A stretch of DNA of 57,085 bases. Source: an uncultured bacterium (lineage in GTDB: Bacteria; Patescibacteriota; Gracilibacteria; Absconditabacterales; Absconditicoccaceae). The notes below the pieces were generated by a model. It saw only the letters and a program-made list of their open reading frames with translations. It made no database searches and was not told the DNA's origin. Positions 9,025 through 19,473 of this stretch are shown here, piece after piece; within the stretch, counting starts at the first letter, position 1, and the number at the start of each line of letters is the position of its first letter. Made by a program: the position numbers and the translations under genes. The stretch spans positions 1-57,085 of the forward strand of contig CAMJSB010000008.1 in NCBI GenBank assembly GCA_946408385.1. Reading direction: 5' to 3'.

Positions 9025-9954
9025 ATGGTAAAAAAAGAATCAACTACTTGTGAAAACTGCAACTGTGGAAATTGTTGCGGATGAAACTGCCTAAGCGTAA
9101 TTCTAACTGCTATCTGATGTATAGCCGCTATCATTGCATGTTTTTTTGCTTTCAAATCATCACAAGCAGCACAAAATCTTTATGATTTTAATGTTCTATC
9201 TGCTGGTTGAGAAGAAAATTTCAACAGAATGAATGAAGTTTATAAATCTAAAGCTTATGTAGATTATGCTACACAACAAGCAGACCAAGCAGAATCTTAC
9301 TTTTCTTCAGCTTGAGATGATGCAACTACTTCAGGTACAGCTACTTCAGATGAAGTTAATACTGAAGAAGTTGCTAATAATATTGTAGCTTGAGGTGATG
9401 AAGTAAAATCTTTAGCTGAAAGCATGGTAGCTTCTAGCCCAATTCGCGGAGATAAAGATGCAAGATTTACTATCGTTGAATATACAGAATTACTCTGTCC
9501 TTTCTGTCAAAGACATTCTACTGAAGGAACAATTAACTCTGTAATTGAACAATTCTCTGGAGAGGTTAATTCAATTTCAAAAAGTTTCATCATACATGGA
9601 GAAGAAGCCTTGAAATTATCTTCTGCTATGGAATGTATAGCTGAATTAAAAGCAGACGTTTATCATGAAGTATTTGAAAAAGCTTTTGAAGCTTATCCTG
9701 TAAATATGGATAGTTTAATCGGTATTGCAACTTGACTTGGTGTAGACGAAGCAGCACTAAAAGCCTGTGTTGACGAAGGAAAATACACTGATGCTGTTAA
9801 TAATGGAATGTCTCAAGCTTCTTCATTATTTGGAGTAAATGGAACTCCAGGAAATGTAATTATCGATAAAGAAACTGGAAATTATATTGTAATCTCTGGT
9901 GCTTATCCTGTTGATGAGTTCGTTAAAGCTATCAATGAATTGAAAAACGCATAA
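9025..9954 (+). CDS. DsbA-like thioredoxin-fold disulfide oxidoreductase, membrane-anchored
   Basis: 309 residues. The first ~18 residues are cysteine-rich (CENCNCGNCCGGNC), followed by one transmembrane helix (LSVILTAIGCIAAIIACFFAF) and an Ala/Ser/Glu-rich stalk to about residue 140. The thioredoxin fold follows, with redox motif CPFC at residues 158-161 in the context EYTELLCPFCQRH, and the cis-Pro loop region GVNGTPGNVI. This is the DsbA/DSBA-like class that oxidises or isomerises disulfides in exported proteins. The cysteine-rich cytoplasmic tail is unusual for the family. A strong terminator follows. Many exported proteins in this window carry Cys pairs and could be substrates. Confidence 0.9.
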
Positions 9955-10008
9955 TAGCTAACAAAAACTCAAAATAATCAGAAAACAAAAATTCTGACAA
10001 AAGAAAAG

Positions 10009-10032
10009 CTCTGTAGAATTACAGAGTTTTTC
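10009..10032 (+). terminator. Terminator after the DsbA-like gene
   Basis: Perfect 7-bp stem CTCTGTA/TACAGAG with loop GAAT, then a T-run. Confidence 0.85.
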
Positions 10033-10073
10033 TTAAATTTGATTTTTCACTAAAAATAAATAGGAATATAATC

Positions 10074-10802
10074 ATGAAAACAATTGAACAACTATACCGT
10101 GGATTTTATTTGAACAGTGAGAGTGCAAATTCTCAAATTTCAAACTGTCAAAATCCTTTACGAGTAGCTCCAATTAAAAAAGTAAATAATTATGAGAATT
10201 TGGAAATAGATTATGAGCATTTTGCATTTGCAGAAAAGAATGAAAACTGAAAATTAGAATATTTTCATGGATTGAAAAACTTTTTACGGGTAGAAAAATC
10301 AGACTTTCCTCCTATTTTCATTTTTGATAATCATAACCATGCAATCACTTTCCGATATAATATTATATATACAAAAAAAATCAAAAATGCCGAATTGATC
10401 CACATTGATCAACATTCAGACTGTTGGAAAAATAAGAACCATTTAGAATTGAATTGGAATGAAAACGAACTAGAAAAGGTTTTCGAGTTCTGAAACGAAA
10501 AATGTAATGTATGAAATTTCATTCTTCCTGCAATTGAATTATGATTGATTAATACAGTTGAACAAATCAATACAGAATACAAATTATTAAATTTTCAGAC
10601 AGATAAAAATAATATAATCTTAGATGTTGATTTGGATTTTCGAGCCCCAGAAATGGGTATCGAAAAACATTTAAAAACTATCGAAAAAATAAAAGAATTG
10701 ATCTCAAAAAGTAACATAGTAACCATAGCCACATCTCCATATTTTCTAGATCAAAAAGTTGCTATATCAATAATCGATGGTCTATTAAAATACAGCAAGT
10801 AA
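10074..10802 (+). CDS. UPF0489 family protein (arginase/ureohydrolase-like fold)
   Basis: 242 residues, cytoplasmic, no signal. Diagnostic motifs of UPF0489: IFIFDNHNHAI near residue 80, then ELIHIDQHSDCW, and later IILDVDLDF. The Asp/His clusters (DNHNH, HIDQHSD, DVDLD) match the binuclear-metal ligands of ureohydrolases. Members of this family include peptide arginases that turn Arg into ornithine in ribosomal peptides, but no peptide-modification cluster is visible here, so substrate and role are unknown. Separated from the dsbA-like gene by a terminator and from the next gene by 69 bp. Two glycines flanking the central region are TGA-encoded. Confidence 0.85.
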
Positions 10803-10871
10803 TTCGATTGTTAACAAATTTTCTATATAATCAAATATCATATTAATTTTAATATTTTACACAAACCATTT

Positions 10872-11552
10872 ATGGAAAAGAAACTCACAACAAAAGATAT
10901 CATAGAAAACAGTCCATACTGACCATTAATAAGCACTGCCATAATACTATTTCTAATATGATACCCAATTTACATAGCATGGAACAATTTTAGCATAGAA
11001 CGATTTTCAAGATTTGTAGAATCTATAGTTGAATATAAATACCGAATACTATTCGTTATAATTACTAACCTAATAATTATCCTCTTGAAAGCATCTCCAT
11101 CCAAAAAACCAAAAATTTTAAAACTATTTTTAACACGACGAATAGCAATCGTTTGCATATCCATATTTGTGTATCCATTTTTACCTGACTTTCAGCAAAG
11201 ATTTGGGAAAATTGCCGACAACAATATAACAGATTTTTATGCTATATTTTTGCCAATATTCATCATGTTTGCCTTGATCAGTATAATGAAGACATGAGAT
11301 AACGATTTTTTAAAAGAAATGGAAGGTTTATTATCTATAAAATCCAAAACAAATTACAAAACAGAGTCATTAGTTATAAATTTTTCAAAATCTATTATAT
11401 TTTTAGGCTATTCGTTTCTTTTCTTAATTTTTATTTGACGATTATGCACAATAAATAAAATAGATTCCTGATATAAAGACATTATCATACGATATCCCAT
11501 AATAATTCTCTGCTTCATTTTAGGTATAAATATACTATTACACACAATATAA
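10872..11552 (+). CDS. Polytopic membrane protein of unknown function (226 aa)
   Basis: About five to six hydrophobic helices: near residues 17-36 (LISTAIILFLIGYPIYI), 54-70 (ILFVIITNLIIILLK), 83-100 (IAIVCISIFVYPFL), 120-137 (FYAIFLPIFIMFALIS), 172-190 and the C-terminal YPIIILCFILGINILL. Connecting loops are basic (SPSKKPKILKLFLTRR). No catalytic motif or family is recognised. It follows the UPF0489 gene on the same strand and may be co-transcribed with it. It ends 184 bp before the next gene, which has its own promoter. Confidence 0.75.
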
Positions 11553-11680
11553 AAAAATAAATCTGAAAAAGAACCAAAATATAATAATACTTCAGAAAAT
11601 ATAAAAGGCACGAAAAAGAAAACCACATAAAAACATAAAATTCGACTTTTTGTAAATAACACACCCCTAAATAAAAATAC

Positions 11681-11708
11681 TTGACTTAATTTATAAAAAA
11701 TTTATGAT
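11681..11708 (+). promoter_or_regulatory. Promoter for the gene at 11736
   Basis: TTGACT, a 16-bp spacer, TATGAT, 27 bp before the ATG. Confidence 0.65.
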
Positions 11709-11735
11709 TTAAAATAGTTTACATGTTTTTCAGTT

Positions 11736-12410
11736 ATGAATAAAGTAAAATTAAGTATAGTATCAATTATTTTTTGACTGTCATTAATATGAAGTCTGTG
11801 CTTTGCATGAAATTGATTCGTCCGGAGCCTACTTTGAACTCAATTAGAAATTTGACTAAATCAACGTTCAAATATTTGAGAACTAATAGACTGAAAAATA
11901 AGCAATTCACTGAGCTTTCAACAAGAATTAACAGATCAGGATAAATTCAACTTAATATGACAATTGGATAAAGCAAAAACAGAACAAGAAAGATTAAAAA
12001 TTATAGATCAATACATTATATTACTTAATGATTCGATAACAAATTGAGAAAATTTAGGAAACTACGAACAATCCCAAATAGACTACTACAAATCTGAAGC
12101 AAAAAAATGTGAAGAACCTATTAAATGAAAAAATTCAGAATTTTCTGATGCTGTAAAGAATTATAACTATGAAAAAGCTGAAGCTATTTCAAATGAAATA
12201 GCTGAATTACGTGCCTGCGTCGCCAGAAATGAAGTTTATGCAAAAGCTCATGCATCATATGCATCTTCTAGTAAATTATTAAATAATCTCCAAAAAAGAG
12301 CTGATTATCTATCACAAAATAGAGAGAAAATAGCAAAATATTATGAAATTTTAAAACCAGACTTGTTAAAAGAATTATATGATATTTCAAAGACCGTAGA
12401 AGATTTTTAA
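11736..12410 (+). CDS. Secreted coiled-coil protein (224 aa)
   Basis: Signal peptide MNKVKLSIVSIIFGLSLIG followed by SLCFAGN, a likely cleavage site. The mature protein is highly charged and almost entirely helical by composition, with long Gln/Glu/Lys heptads (ELTDQDKFNLIGQLDKAKTE, NYNYEKAEAISNEIAELRAC) and two cysteines (KKCEEP, ELRACV) that may pair. It resembles periplasmic helical-bundle or tethering proteins only in general form; no family is recognised. It has its own promoter and could form a transcription unit with the following 457-residue membrane protein, which begins 81 bp downstream. Confidence 0.78.
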
Positions 12411-12490
12411 GAAATTAATTTGGTTTGATTTTTACAGAGATTATAATATATTTTAATGAGTGAAGTTTTTTATGTTGAGAAATTTAGACC

Positions 12491-13864
12491 ATGGCCTTTT
12501 TAGTGACATTCTTTATGTTTGCATTATTCTCTACTTTTTTCTATCGCATAGGATTATGGTATTTAGCATTATTACCATTAGCTGTACTTGTTTTTATGCT
12601 ATCACACGGAATTAAAAATGTCTTCACATGAATAAAACTAGAAATTTTACGAGAAAAATGGAGTCTAATCTTAATTCGATTGATCACAATGATTGGACTT
12701 TCTTGAATACTATTTTTCGTATGAATCAAAGAAATCTCTGTATATATGTCATTACTCATTCTCAATATATTATTAATGTTTTGATCACATATTTTTGATT
12801 ATGAAGACGGAAAATTAATTTTCGAAATATGAGCACGGCTGATGGTGATTGTAATTCTTTGAACTATACTATTTTCCTCATGAATATTCGCATTTTTTGA
12901 TGCAGTACTTTTAATCGCAAGTCTAATGCTTTGAGTTTATGCATTCATGCAATTTATCATATGAATTTTTTGTCCAACCGACGAAAAATGGCTCTACGAA
13001 ATTGTTATATTATGAGCCATTGTAATATGATGAAGCATAATTAATCATTTTTATCCTGCAGAATGGATATTTGCATTATCGTTTGTCTTATTGGCATTAA
13101 TCTTTTGTGGAATATACATCGTTCAACAACGGGAGATGCCAAAAGAACAGACAGCTAGAATTTCAGTTCGTAGAATATTAGCATGAGAAAGAATTTTTAA
13201 AAAGCTGAATGTACCAAAACGAAAAATTATACTTCACGAATGGCTAGAAAAAAGCCCAAAACGATTTTGTCATATGTTCGAATTTTTCAATATCGGATTA
13301 CTAATTTTTCTTCTTTTATTCTTTTTTTGGTGAATATTTACATCATCAGAAGTATCTCTATGACTTGGATATTGGTTAGGAATTGCCTTATTTTTGATAA
13401 ATACTTTTTTGCTCAAAAGAATTTGATATGCAACAGATGTATCTAGATTTTCTTTAGCATTAATCACAAACTTCGTATTGTATTCTGTCCTTTTAATAAG
13501 TGGATCAAGCATAGGATCAGTTTTACCATTCCTAATTGTTCGGGGATTTATATGCCAAATTGCATTATTCTTCGTAGATCGTATAAATCTTACACTTTTT
13601 TCAGACAAAGATTTTGTATACTGGATGGTAGTAACATTTATCGCATTTATATGTAATATAATATTACTGTGTCACGAAAATTTACCAGGACAATTCTTAT
13701 TCTCAATAATATTTCTATATATATGAACAGAATTAATGCTAATGTATTATATTTTCAGATTTTTAAATGAAAGAAGAGAAAGAATAGCAAATGCTGAATT
13801 AGAAGAGAAAAAAATCATTAAAGAATTAGCTGGTAATGATAATACAAATTCTGGTTCTGGTTAA
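12491..13864 (+). CDS. Large polytopic membrane protein of unknown function (457 aa)
   Basis: About twelve hydrophobic helices in two groups, separated by a basic cytoplasmic loop near residues 215-250 (QQREMPKEQTARISVRR, KKLNVPKRK). The start MAFLVTFFMFALFSTFFYR enters the first helix directly. The C-terminus is a short charged tail (RRERIANAELEEKK) ending Gly/Ser/Asn-rich. Glycines inside the helices are mostly TGA. The two-group plan suggests a transporter or flippase-like protein, but I see no signature motif, so the function is open. It is preceded by the secreted coiled-coil gene and followed by a 190-bp gap with a new promoter. Confidence 0.75.
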
Positions 13865-13988
13865 TACATTCTACAATTCAGAAACAAATTATCACATTGT
13901 ATAATAATGTAATTACCCCATCTTTTACTGGCAATTTCCTTAATTTTTATATCATAAAAAAAGAAATAGACATTTTTTAATAAAAAAG

Positions 13989-14016
13989 TTGACAAAAATA
14001 AAAAAATAAATATAAT
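13989..14016 (+). promoter_or_regulatory. Strong consensus promoter for the gene at 14055
   Basis: TTGACA, a 16-bp spacer of A and T only, TATAAT. Both hexamers match the sigma-70 consensus exactly. Confidence 0.8.
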
Positions 14017-14054
14017 ATAAGCACTTTAATAATTTTATTTTTTAAACCTATACA

Positions 14055-14441
14055 ATGGAAAAAATAGAACAACAGGAAAGTTTACCAATTACAGAGCAAC
14101 AAATTAAAGAATTTTTTTGATGGTATAAGAAATTTTCTGGAAAATGAAAAACGGTGGATGTTTGACCGGGGAAGACAGAAACTAGTTTTACATCATATGA
14201 AAAAGATGGAAAGAAATATATTAACGCAACAAACGTTCTAATGAATGCGACATGGATGTATAATCCTGAAGAAAACACTATTAGTGTATTCCATGATGAT
14301 ACAAATACTTTATGAAAGGCTCTGGGAAAAAATTGAGAACTAGATAAAAAGAACCTTGAAAGTGATTTAAAACGATTCAGAGACTGTATCCCTACACGAA
14401 AAGAAAAGACAAAGGAAGGAATTAAAAATCTATTTAATTAA
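14055..14441 (+). CDS. Hypothetical cytoplasmic protein (128 aa)
   Basis: Soluble protein without signal or membrane segment. Starts MEKIEQQESLPITEQQIKEF and continues with a Lys/Gly-rich section and a probable beta section (YINATNVLMNATWMYNP, TISVFHDDTN), ending in a basic helix (RKEKTKEGIKNLFN). No family recognised. It is a self-contained unit with the best promoter in the window and a strong terminator, so it may be well expressed. Several glycines are TGA-encoded, so it is adapted to the host code. Confidence 0.75.
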
Positions 14442-14460
14442 TATCGGAAAGTAACAAAAA

Positions 14461-14487
14461 AGCTGACCATAATGGTTAGCTTTTTTA
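14461..14487 (+). terminator. Terminator between the 14055 gene and pnp
   Basis: AGCTGACCAT/ATGGTTAGCT stem (one G-U pair) flanked by A-run and T-run, so it can serve both converging genes. Confidence 0.85.
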
Positions 14488-14499
14488 TTATTTTAATAA

Positions 14500-16635
14500 T
14501 TATTTCAATCTTTTAACTGCGATTTTACCATCAGCTCAGATTGATGAAATTACACATTTTAATTTTTCTCCAACTTTGAAATGATGAGTAATTCATTCTG
14601 GGAACTTTTCTCACATATTTGATACATGACAGAGTCCTAATTTACCCTTAGGTAATTTAACGAAAACTCCATATTCTTCTACTCTAGTAATTTCAGCTTC
14701 AAATTCCTGTCAAACCTCTAAGTCTGTAGCAATTTCCATTATAAGAGCTTTAGCTTTATCTATCATAGCTTGATCTGGATGAGTTAGGAAGCATGTTCCA
14801 TCATCTTCAAAATCAATTTTGATATTGTCACATTGAGCAATGATATCATTGATAACATCTCATCATTTTCCGATGACTTCTTTAATCTTTTCAGGATCGA
14901 TTTTGAACACGTGAATCTTTGGAGCATATTTACCTACATGGTCTCTAGGAGCAGGGATCGTTTCAAGCATTACATCCATGATTTCGTTATATCCTTCGAA
15001 AGCTTGATCGATAGTCTCAAAAACGATAGATAGAGGAATTCACTTTAATTTAGTATCGAGTTGAATCGCATTTACTCAATCTCTAGTTCCAGCTACTTTG
15101 AAATCCATATCTCCGATAAAGTCTTCAGTTCCCATAAGATCAGTTAATACCATATGGTCAGTAATATTTCCAGCTTCGTCATGGTCAGTGAATAATCACA
15201 TTGCTACTCCAGCAACTGGTTTTTTGATAGGTACTCATGCATCCATCAATGATAGACAAGAACCACAAACAGATCCCATGGAAGTAGAACCTCCAGATCC
15301 TAAACATTCAGAAACAACTCTGATTGTATAAGGGAAATCTTCTTTAGAAGGAATCATATTTTCAAGAGCTTTTTCTGCCAATCTTCCGTGTCAGATTTCT
15401 CTTCTTCCTGTTCCACGAATTCATTTAGCTTCTCATGTTGAGAATGGTGGGAAGTTGTAATGATGAATATATCTTTGAGTATCTCCATCGTGTTCCATAT
15501 CATCTAAGATAAGGTATTCCATAGGTCCTCCAAGAGTTACAGTCGAAAGAACTTGAGTATCTCATCTCCAGAAAAGTCCAGTTCCATGAGTACGTTCAAA
15601 TAATCCAACTTCACAGTATAAAGGACGAATATCTTTTTGAAGTCTGTCATCTACTCTCTTGTGCTGAGAAAGAGTTCTTCCACGAATGTGATATTTAGTC
15701 ACATTGAAGAAGGCCATTTTAATTTTTGATTCAGTGTGTTCTTCGTCATTTTCGTCTTCGATTTGCTCTTTGAAATGTTCTACACATTCTTTTTCATATT
15801 GAGAAAATTGTTCATTAAAAGGAACTTTTGTATTTCACATCATTCCTTCTAATTTTTCTTCTCATAGGAAATTTCTAACTTCTTCTTCGAGTTCGTGAGA
15901 TGGTTTATTGAACATTACTTCCTTTGGAGTAACATTTAATTCTTTTAAGAATTCTAATTGGAAATCACAAGCTCTATTAATTTCTTCTTGTCAGATTTCA
16001 AAAGCTTTTTTCAAAATATCCAAAGGAATTTCTTTAGATTCATCTTCAATCATGTTGATAGAATCTCTCTTTCAAGCTACCAATAAATTTAACTCAGCTT
16101 TTTCTAATTCTTCACGAGTAGGATTTACGATAAAGTTTCCATCCAAGTAAGCGATTTGAGCAGCTCCGACTGGTCCATCAAATGGAAGTCATGCGGCCAT
16201 AATTGAAATAGAAGCCCCGATGATTGAAATTACTCCAAGTGGATATCTAGGATCCATTGCCATAGGAGTAGAAGTCATTACTACATCGTTAATCATTCCC
16301 TTTGGAAACATTGGTCTAATCGCACGATCTGTAAGTCTAGCATTCAAGATAGCTTGATCAGAAGCTTTTCATTCTCTCCTTCTATAGGCAGCTCATCCAA
16401 TTCTTCCAGCTGCAGAAAAAGATTCTCTCATATCTACCATCAAAGGTAAGAAATCTGTAGTAGGCACTGGATTCTTATTCATTACAGTGGTGAATAATAC
16501 AGCCCAATCTTCGAATTTCACTGTAATTCCAGAGTCTGCTTGCATAGCTAGTTTACCTTGCTCGAAGGTCAATTTTTTACCAGCTCGCTCAAACGATTTG
16601 CGGTTCTCATGAACCTCTCTTTTAAATGTTGGCAT
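14500..16635 (-). CDS. pnp: Polyribonucleotide nucleotidyltransferase (PNPase)
   Basis: 711 residues, the normal family length. PNPase degrades RNA 3'-to-5' by phosphorolysis and can add tails; it is a trimer and often the core of a degradosome. Visible domains: first RNase PH domain ([37 protein letters not shown]), the helical linker, second RNase PH domain ([49 protein letters not shown]), KH domain with GKGG (KEVIGKGGDVINDI) and a C-terminal S1 domain ([29 protein letters not shown]). The ATG at 16635 is preferred over TTG at 16641. No rpsO upstream, unlike many bacteria; the gene stands alone, with REP-like sequence in front of it. Confidence 0.96.
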
Positions 16636-16702
16636 AAGCAAAAAATAAAAAATAAAAGTCTGAAATTCATTTCTGGAAACTGATTATAGAAAAGAATTCT
16701 GA

Positions 16703-16880
16703 GTGTTGTCATCTTAAAGCCGATCCAACAGCTGAAGAATCTACTACACATTATGCTCGTCATCTTGAGCGAAGCGAAAGATCCTGAAAGACACAAAGCA
16801 AATAGATTCTTCGGTTTATAAATAAACCTCTGAATGACGAATATACGTAGATAGATTTCTCACATCTGTTCGAAATGACG
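16703..16880. repeat. REP-like palindromic repeat cluster, degenerate
   Basis: Contains TGTCATCTTAAAGCCGAT, then CGTCATCTTGAGCGAAGCG, AGATTCTTCGG, CTCTGAATGACG and a final CGAAATGACG. At least two overlapping diverged units, just upstream of pnp. Confidence 0.75.
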
Positions 16881-17047
16881 ATTTTAGTTATATTAGAACT
16901 CCTTTTTGTAATCACCTTCCTATGAAATGATTTCACTAAAAATATACTTTTTTACCTAATAAATGCAAACTTAAAAGAATTAAAATAAATATTATATCAC
17001 AGAAAAAAAATAAAGCAAATCAAAAATAAAAAATAAAGTCTATTTTT

Positions 17048-17076
17048 TTGCATTTTTTTATGTTTTGAACTATAAT
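17048..17076 (+). promoter_or_regulatory. Promoter for the 17108 gene
   Basis: TTGCAT, a 17-bp spacer, TATAAT, 31 bp before the ATG. Confidence 0.55.
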
Positions 17077-17107
17077 TGATTATGTACTTTACGTCATAAA
17101 TATATTA

Positions 17108-19444
17108 ATGAAAAATCTTTTAAAACAAATAAAACAACGAATATCTAAATACAAAAAAAAATTAATTTATGGAAGTTTAGCACTATTTATCGGTCAACTT
17201 TGTTTTTTTAATTTATGATGAATTTGAAATAACTACCACGTCTTTGCACAAGAAACCAAAACATCACAAGATGATACTGGAAAACAGCAAAGTGAAAAAC
17301 GGAACAATACCTTCTCTTTTTTCAACAAAGCTGTATATATTTTAATTTATCCAATGATTGTATTAGCTTGAAAATTAGCAGACAATTCATTTGTATATTG
17401 AGAAATATTCGGATTTGATGCCGTATTATGGCATCTGCGAAATATTATAAAAAATTTAGCAAATTTTACACTATGATTTCTATTTGTCTTTAAATTATTC
17501 AAATATCTCATTTGAGACAAAAAATGAGATGACCTAAAAAAGCTCATAAGATGACTCCTAATTGCATGAATATGAATTCAAGCTAGTCGATTCATTATGG
17601 CTGCACTAATTGACATATCTACTATTCTAGCATATTGAATATGATGATTACCTATTTCAGTACTAAAAGACTCTAATAACGAAAAAGATTTTGATTCTAA
17701 ATATAATCCATATATACTAAAAAATGTAATTGATGTCGATGTATCAGATCTAGATTCAATGCACATTTATTTAACCAACACTCAATCATGAGAAAATAAA
17801 GAATGAATGTTTTATATCTCAGAATGTAGCACTTTTGTATATAGTGGAGCCTGAAATAGCGAAGAAGTTATTCTAGCCCCTAAAATGATTTATTATAAAA
17901 ACAATTCTTGAAATTATATACCTACTGACTCTAATAGATGCCACATTTATGGTCAAGTATATTATTTTAGTAGTTTATATAATGAATTAAAAAACTTTAC
18001 ATCAGGTGAAAAATTTAATAGTCAATCTAGTCGAACCGGTGCTCAGTGAGAATACGAAGCCGCTCTAGCAAACACACAAACCGCTGTCATAACAGGTTGA
18101 AGCTCTACAATAACAAGTCTAATTGAACAATGAACAATTCTAGAAATATGAGATGCTCACAGTACATGATGAACAATATGAAACTTGTGGACAGGAGTAT
18201 ATACACCAGATCAAAAACTATGATTAGACGTAAACAATGAACGAACTGGAATTTCATGATCCACAAGTAAATTACAAGACATTTTAAACTGAAACTCCTA
18301 TGTTTGAGTATTTACATCTTTGTATTCCAATTTATTAAACCTAAAATCGTGAGTCATCACAGCAACCGATTGATGAATCTATACCAAAGTATTAAATAGT
18401 GCTTTAAATTTGTGATATATCTTAGCAATTTGAATTCCACTAATTGTAGTAGCTATCGTATTTTTAATTAGAATTGGTGTAATCTGGATAGCCATAGCCA
18501 TATCACCATTTATTGTCCTAGGAGCATGTTTTAAAGAAATCTGAGAAAAAATATTTAAATGAAAATTCTGAGAATATTTTAAAATAAGCAATCTCATACC
18601 AATTATTTTCTCTCCTGCTATTATTTGTTTTGCTATCAGTATGTCTGCTGTTTTAGTCCACATCATATCAAATTTAAATACTGCAAAAATAGCCTCAGAA
18701 TCAAGTAGCATCTTGTGATGATTAATCGTAATGAATATTGGAAGCTGAACAATTCCTCTCGCAAAACTCATTATCTCTGTATTTTGAGTTGCCATTACCC
18801 GATTTATCGTATGGGCTGCTATAGAAACATCAAAAATATGAGAATCTGGAATCATAAAGTCACTTAAAGATTTAACAACTACTGCATTATGAAATATTCC
18901 AATAGTACCTATCCCTTGAAAAGAAGGTAAATGAACAGAATGGATATGAGCCAACTCTGCATTCGGTTTAAATGGTAACCAATGAATTCTATCCCAAGCT
19001 ACCAACAACATCAAAACACAATTTGAAGGTGAAAACAATAAAGCTTTAGAAGCACGATTAGATCCAAACAGAATAAAAGAAACAGCTCAAAATAATGCTA
19101 AAACAAACAGAGTTACTCAATATTTAAGCAGTCTTGGTGCTGCAACGGTTAATTGAAATTGGTTAGATACCGCTATGTTTACTCCGAATGATACACTAGG
19201 AACAGATACTGTAAATACTACATTTAATACATTAGAATCTGATGCAGATAAAGAAAAAGTAATCGAAGCAATTAATAATTTATCTGATGAAAATAAACGT
19301 AAAGAATTTGGTACTAATGTCGGAGAAATAAAAATTTGAGATAATACATGGAAATTCGATTCAACAAAATCTAAATACGAAAAGCAATCCAATCCAAGCA
19401 ATCCTACTCAAAACGGTAATACTCCTACACCTTCAACAACATAA
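17108..19444 (+). CDS. Large polytopic membrane protein, VirB6/TrbL-like architecture (paralogue A, 778 aa)
   Basis: N-terminal hydrophobic signal-like segment (LIYGSLALFIGQLCFFNL, then VFAQE), a small cluster of membrane helices (NKAVYILIYPMIVLAG, FTLGFLFVFKLFKYLIG, GLLIAGIGIQASRFIMAALI), a large polar loop of about 230 residues carrying paired cysteines (ISECSTFVYS, SNRCHIYG), a second helical cluster (YILAIGIPLIVVAIVFLI, VIWIAIAISPFIVLGACF, LIPIIFSPAIICFAISM, IPLAKLIISVFGVAITRFI) and a charged ~190-residue C-terminal tail. The next gene shares order and motifs, notably GIQAS followed by hydrophobic residues and IDIS. The plan recalls channel-like type IV secretion proteins (VirB6/TrbL), but no VirB4, VirB8-10 or coupling protein is seen here, so the assignment is tentative. 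Confidence 0.7.
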
Positions 19445-19473
19445 AAAAATTATATTTAAATTTATTGAAATTA

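Larger units (their letters stand above)
16636..17107. other. Divergent intergenic region, 472 bp, with REP-like cluster
   Basis: Lies between pnp (minus) and the large membrane gene at 17108 (plus). It contains a REP-like cluster (16703-16880), an AT-rich stretch with no ORF, and a promoter near 17048-17076. No RNA gene is recognised. Confidence 0.6.

Noticed and set aside
12456-12503. Short ORF MSEVFYVEKFRPWPF overlapping the start of the 12491 gene
   Set aside because: Only 15 codons with no supporting signal; could be a coupling leader but nothing shows it.
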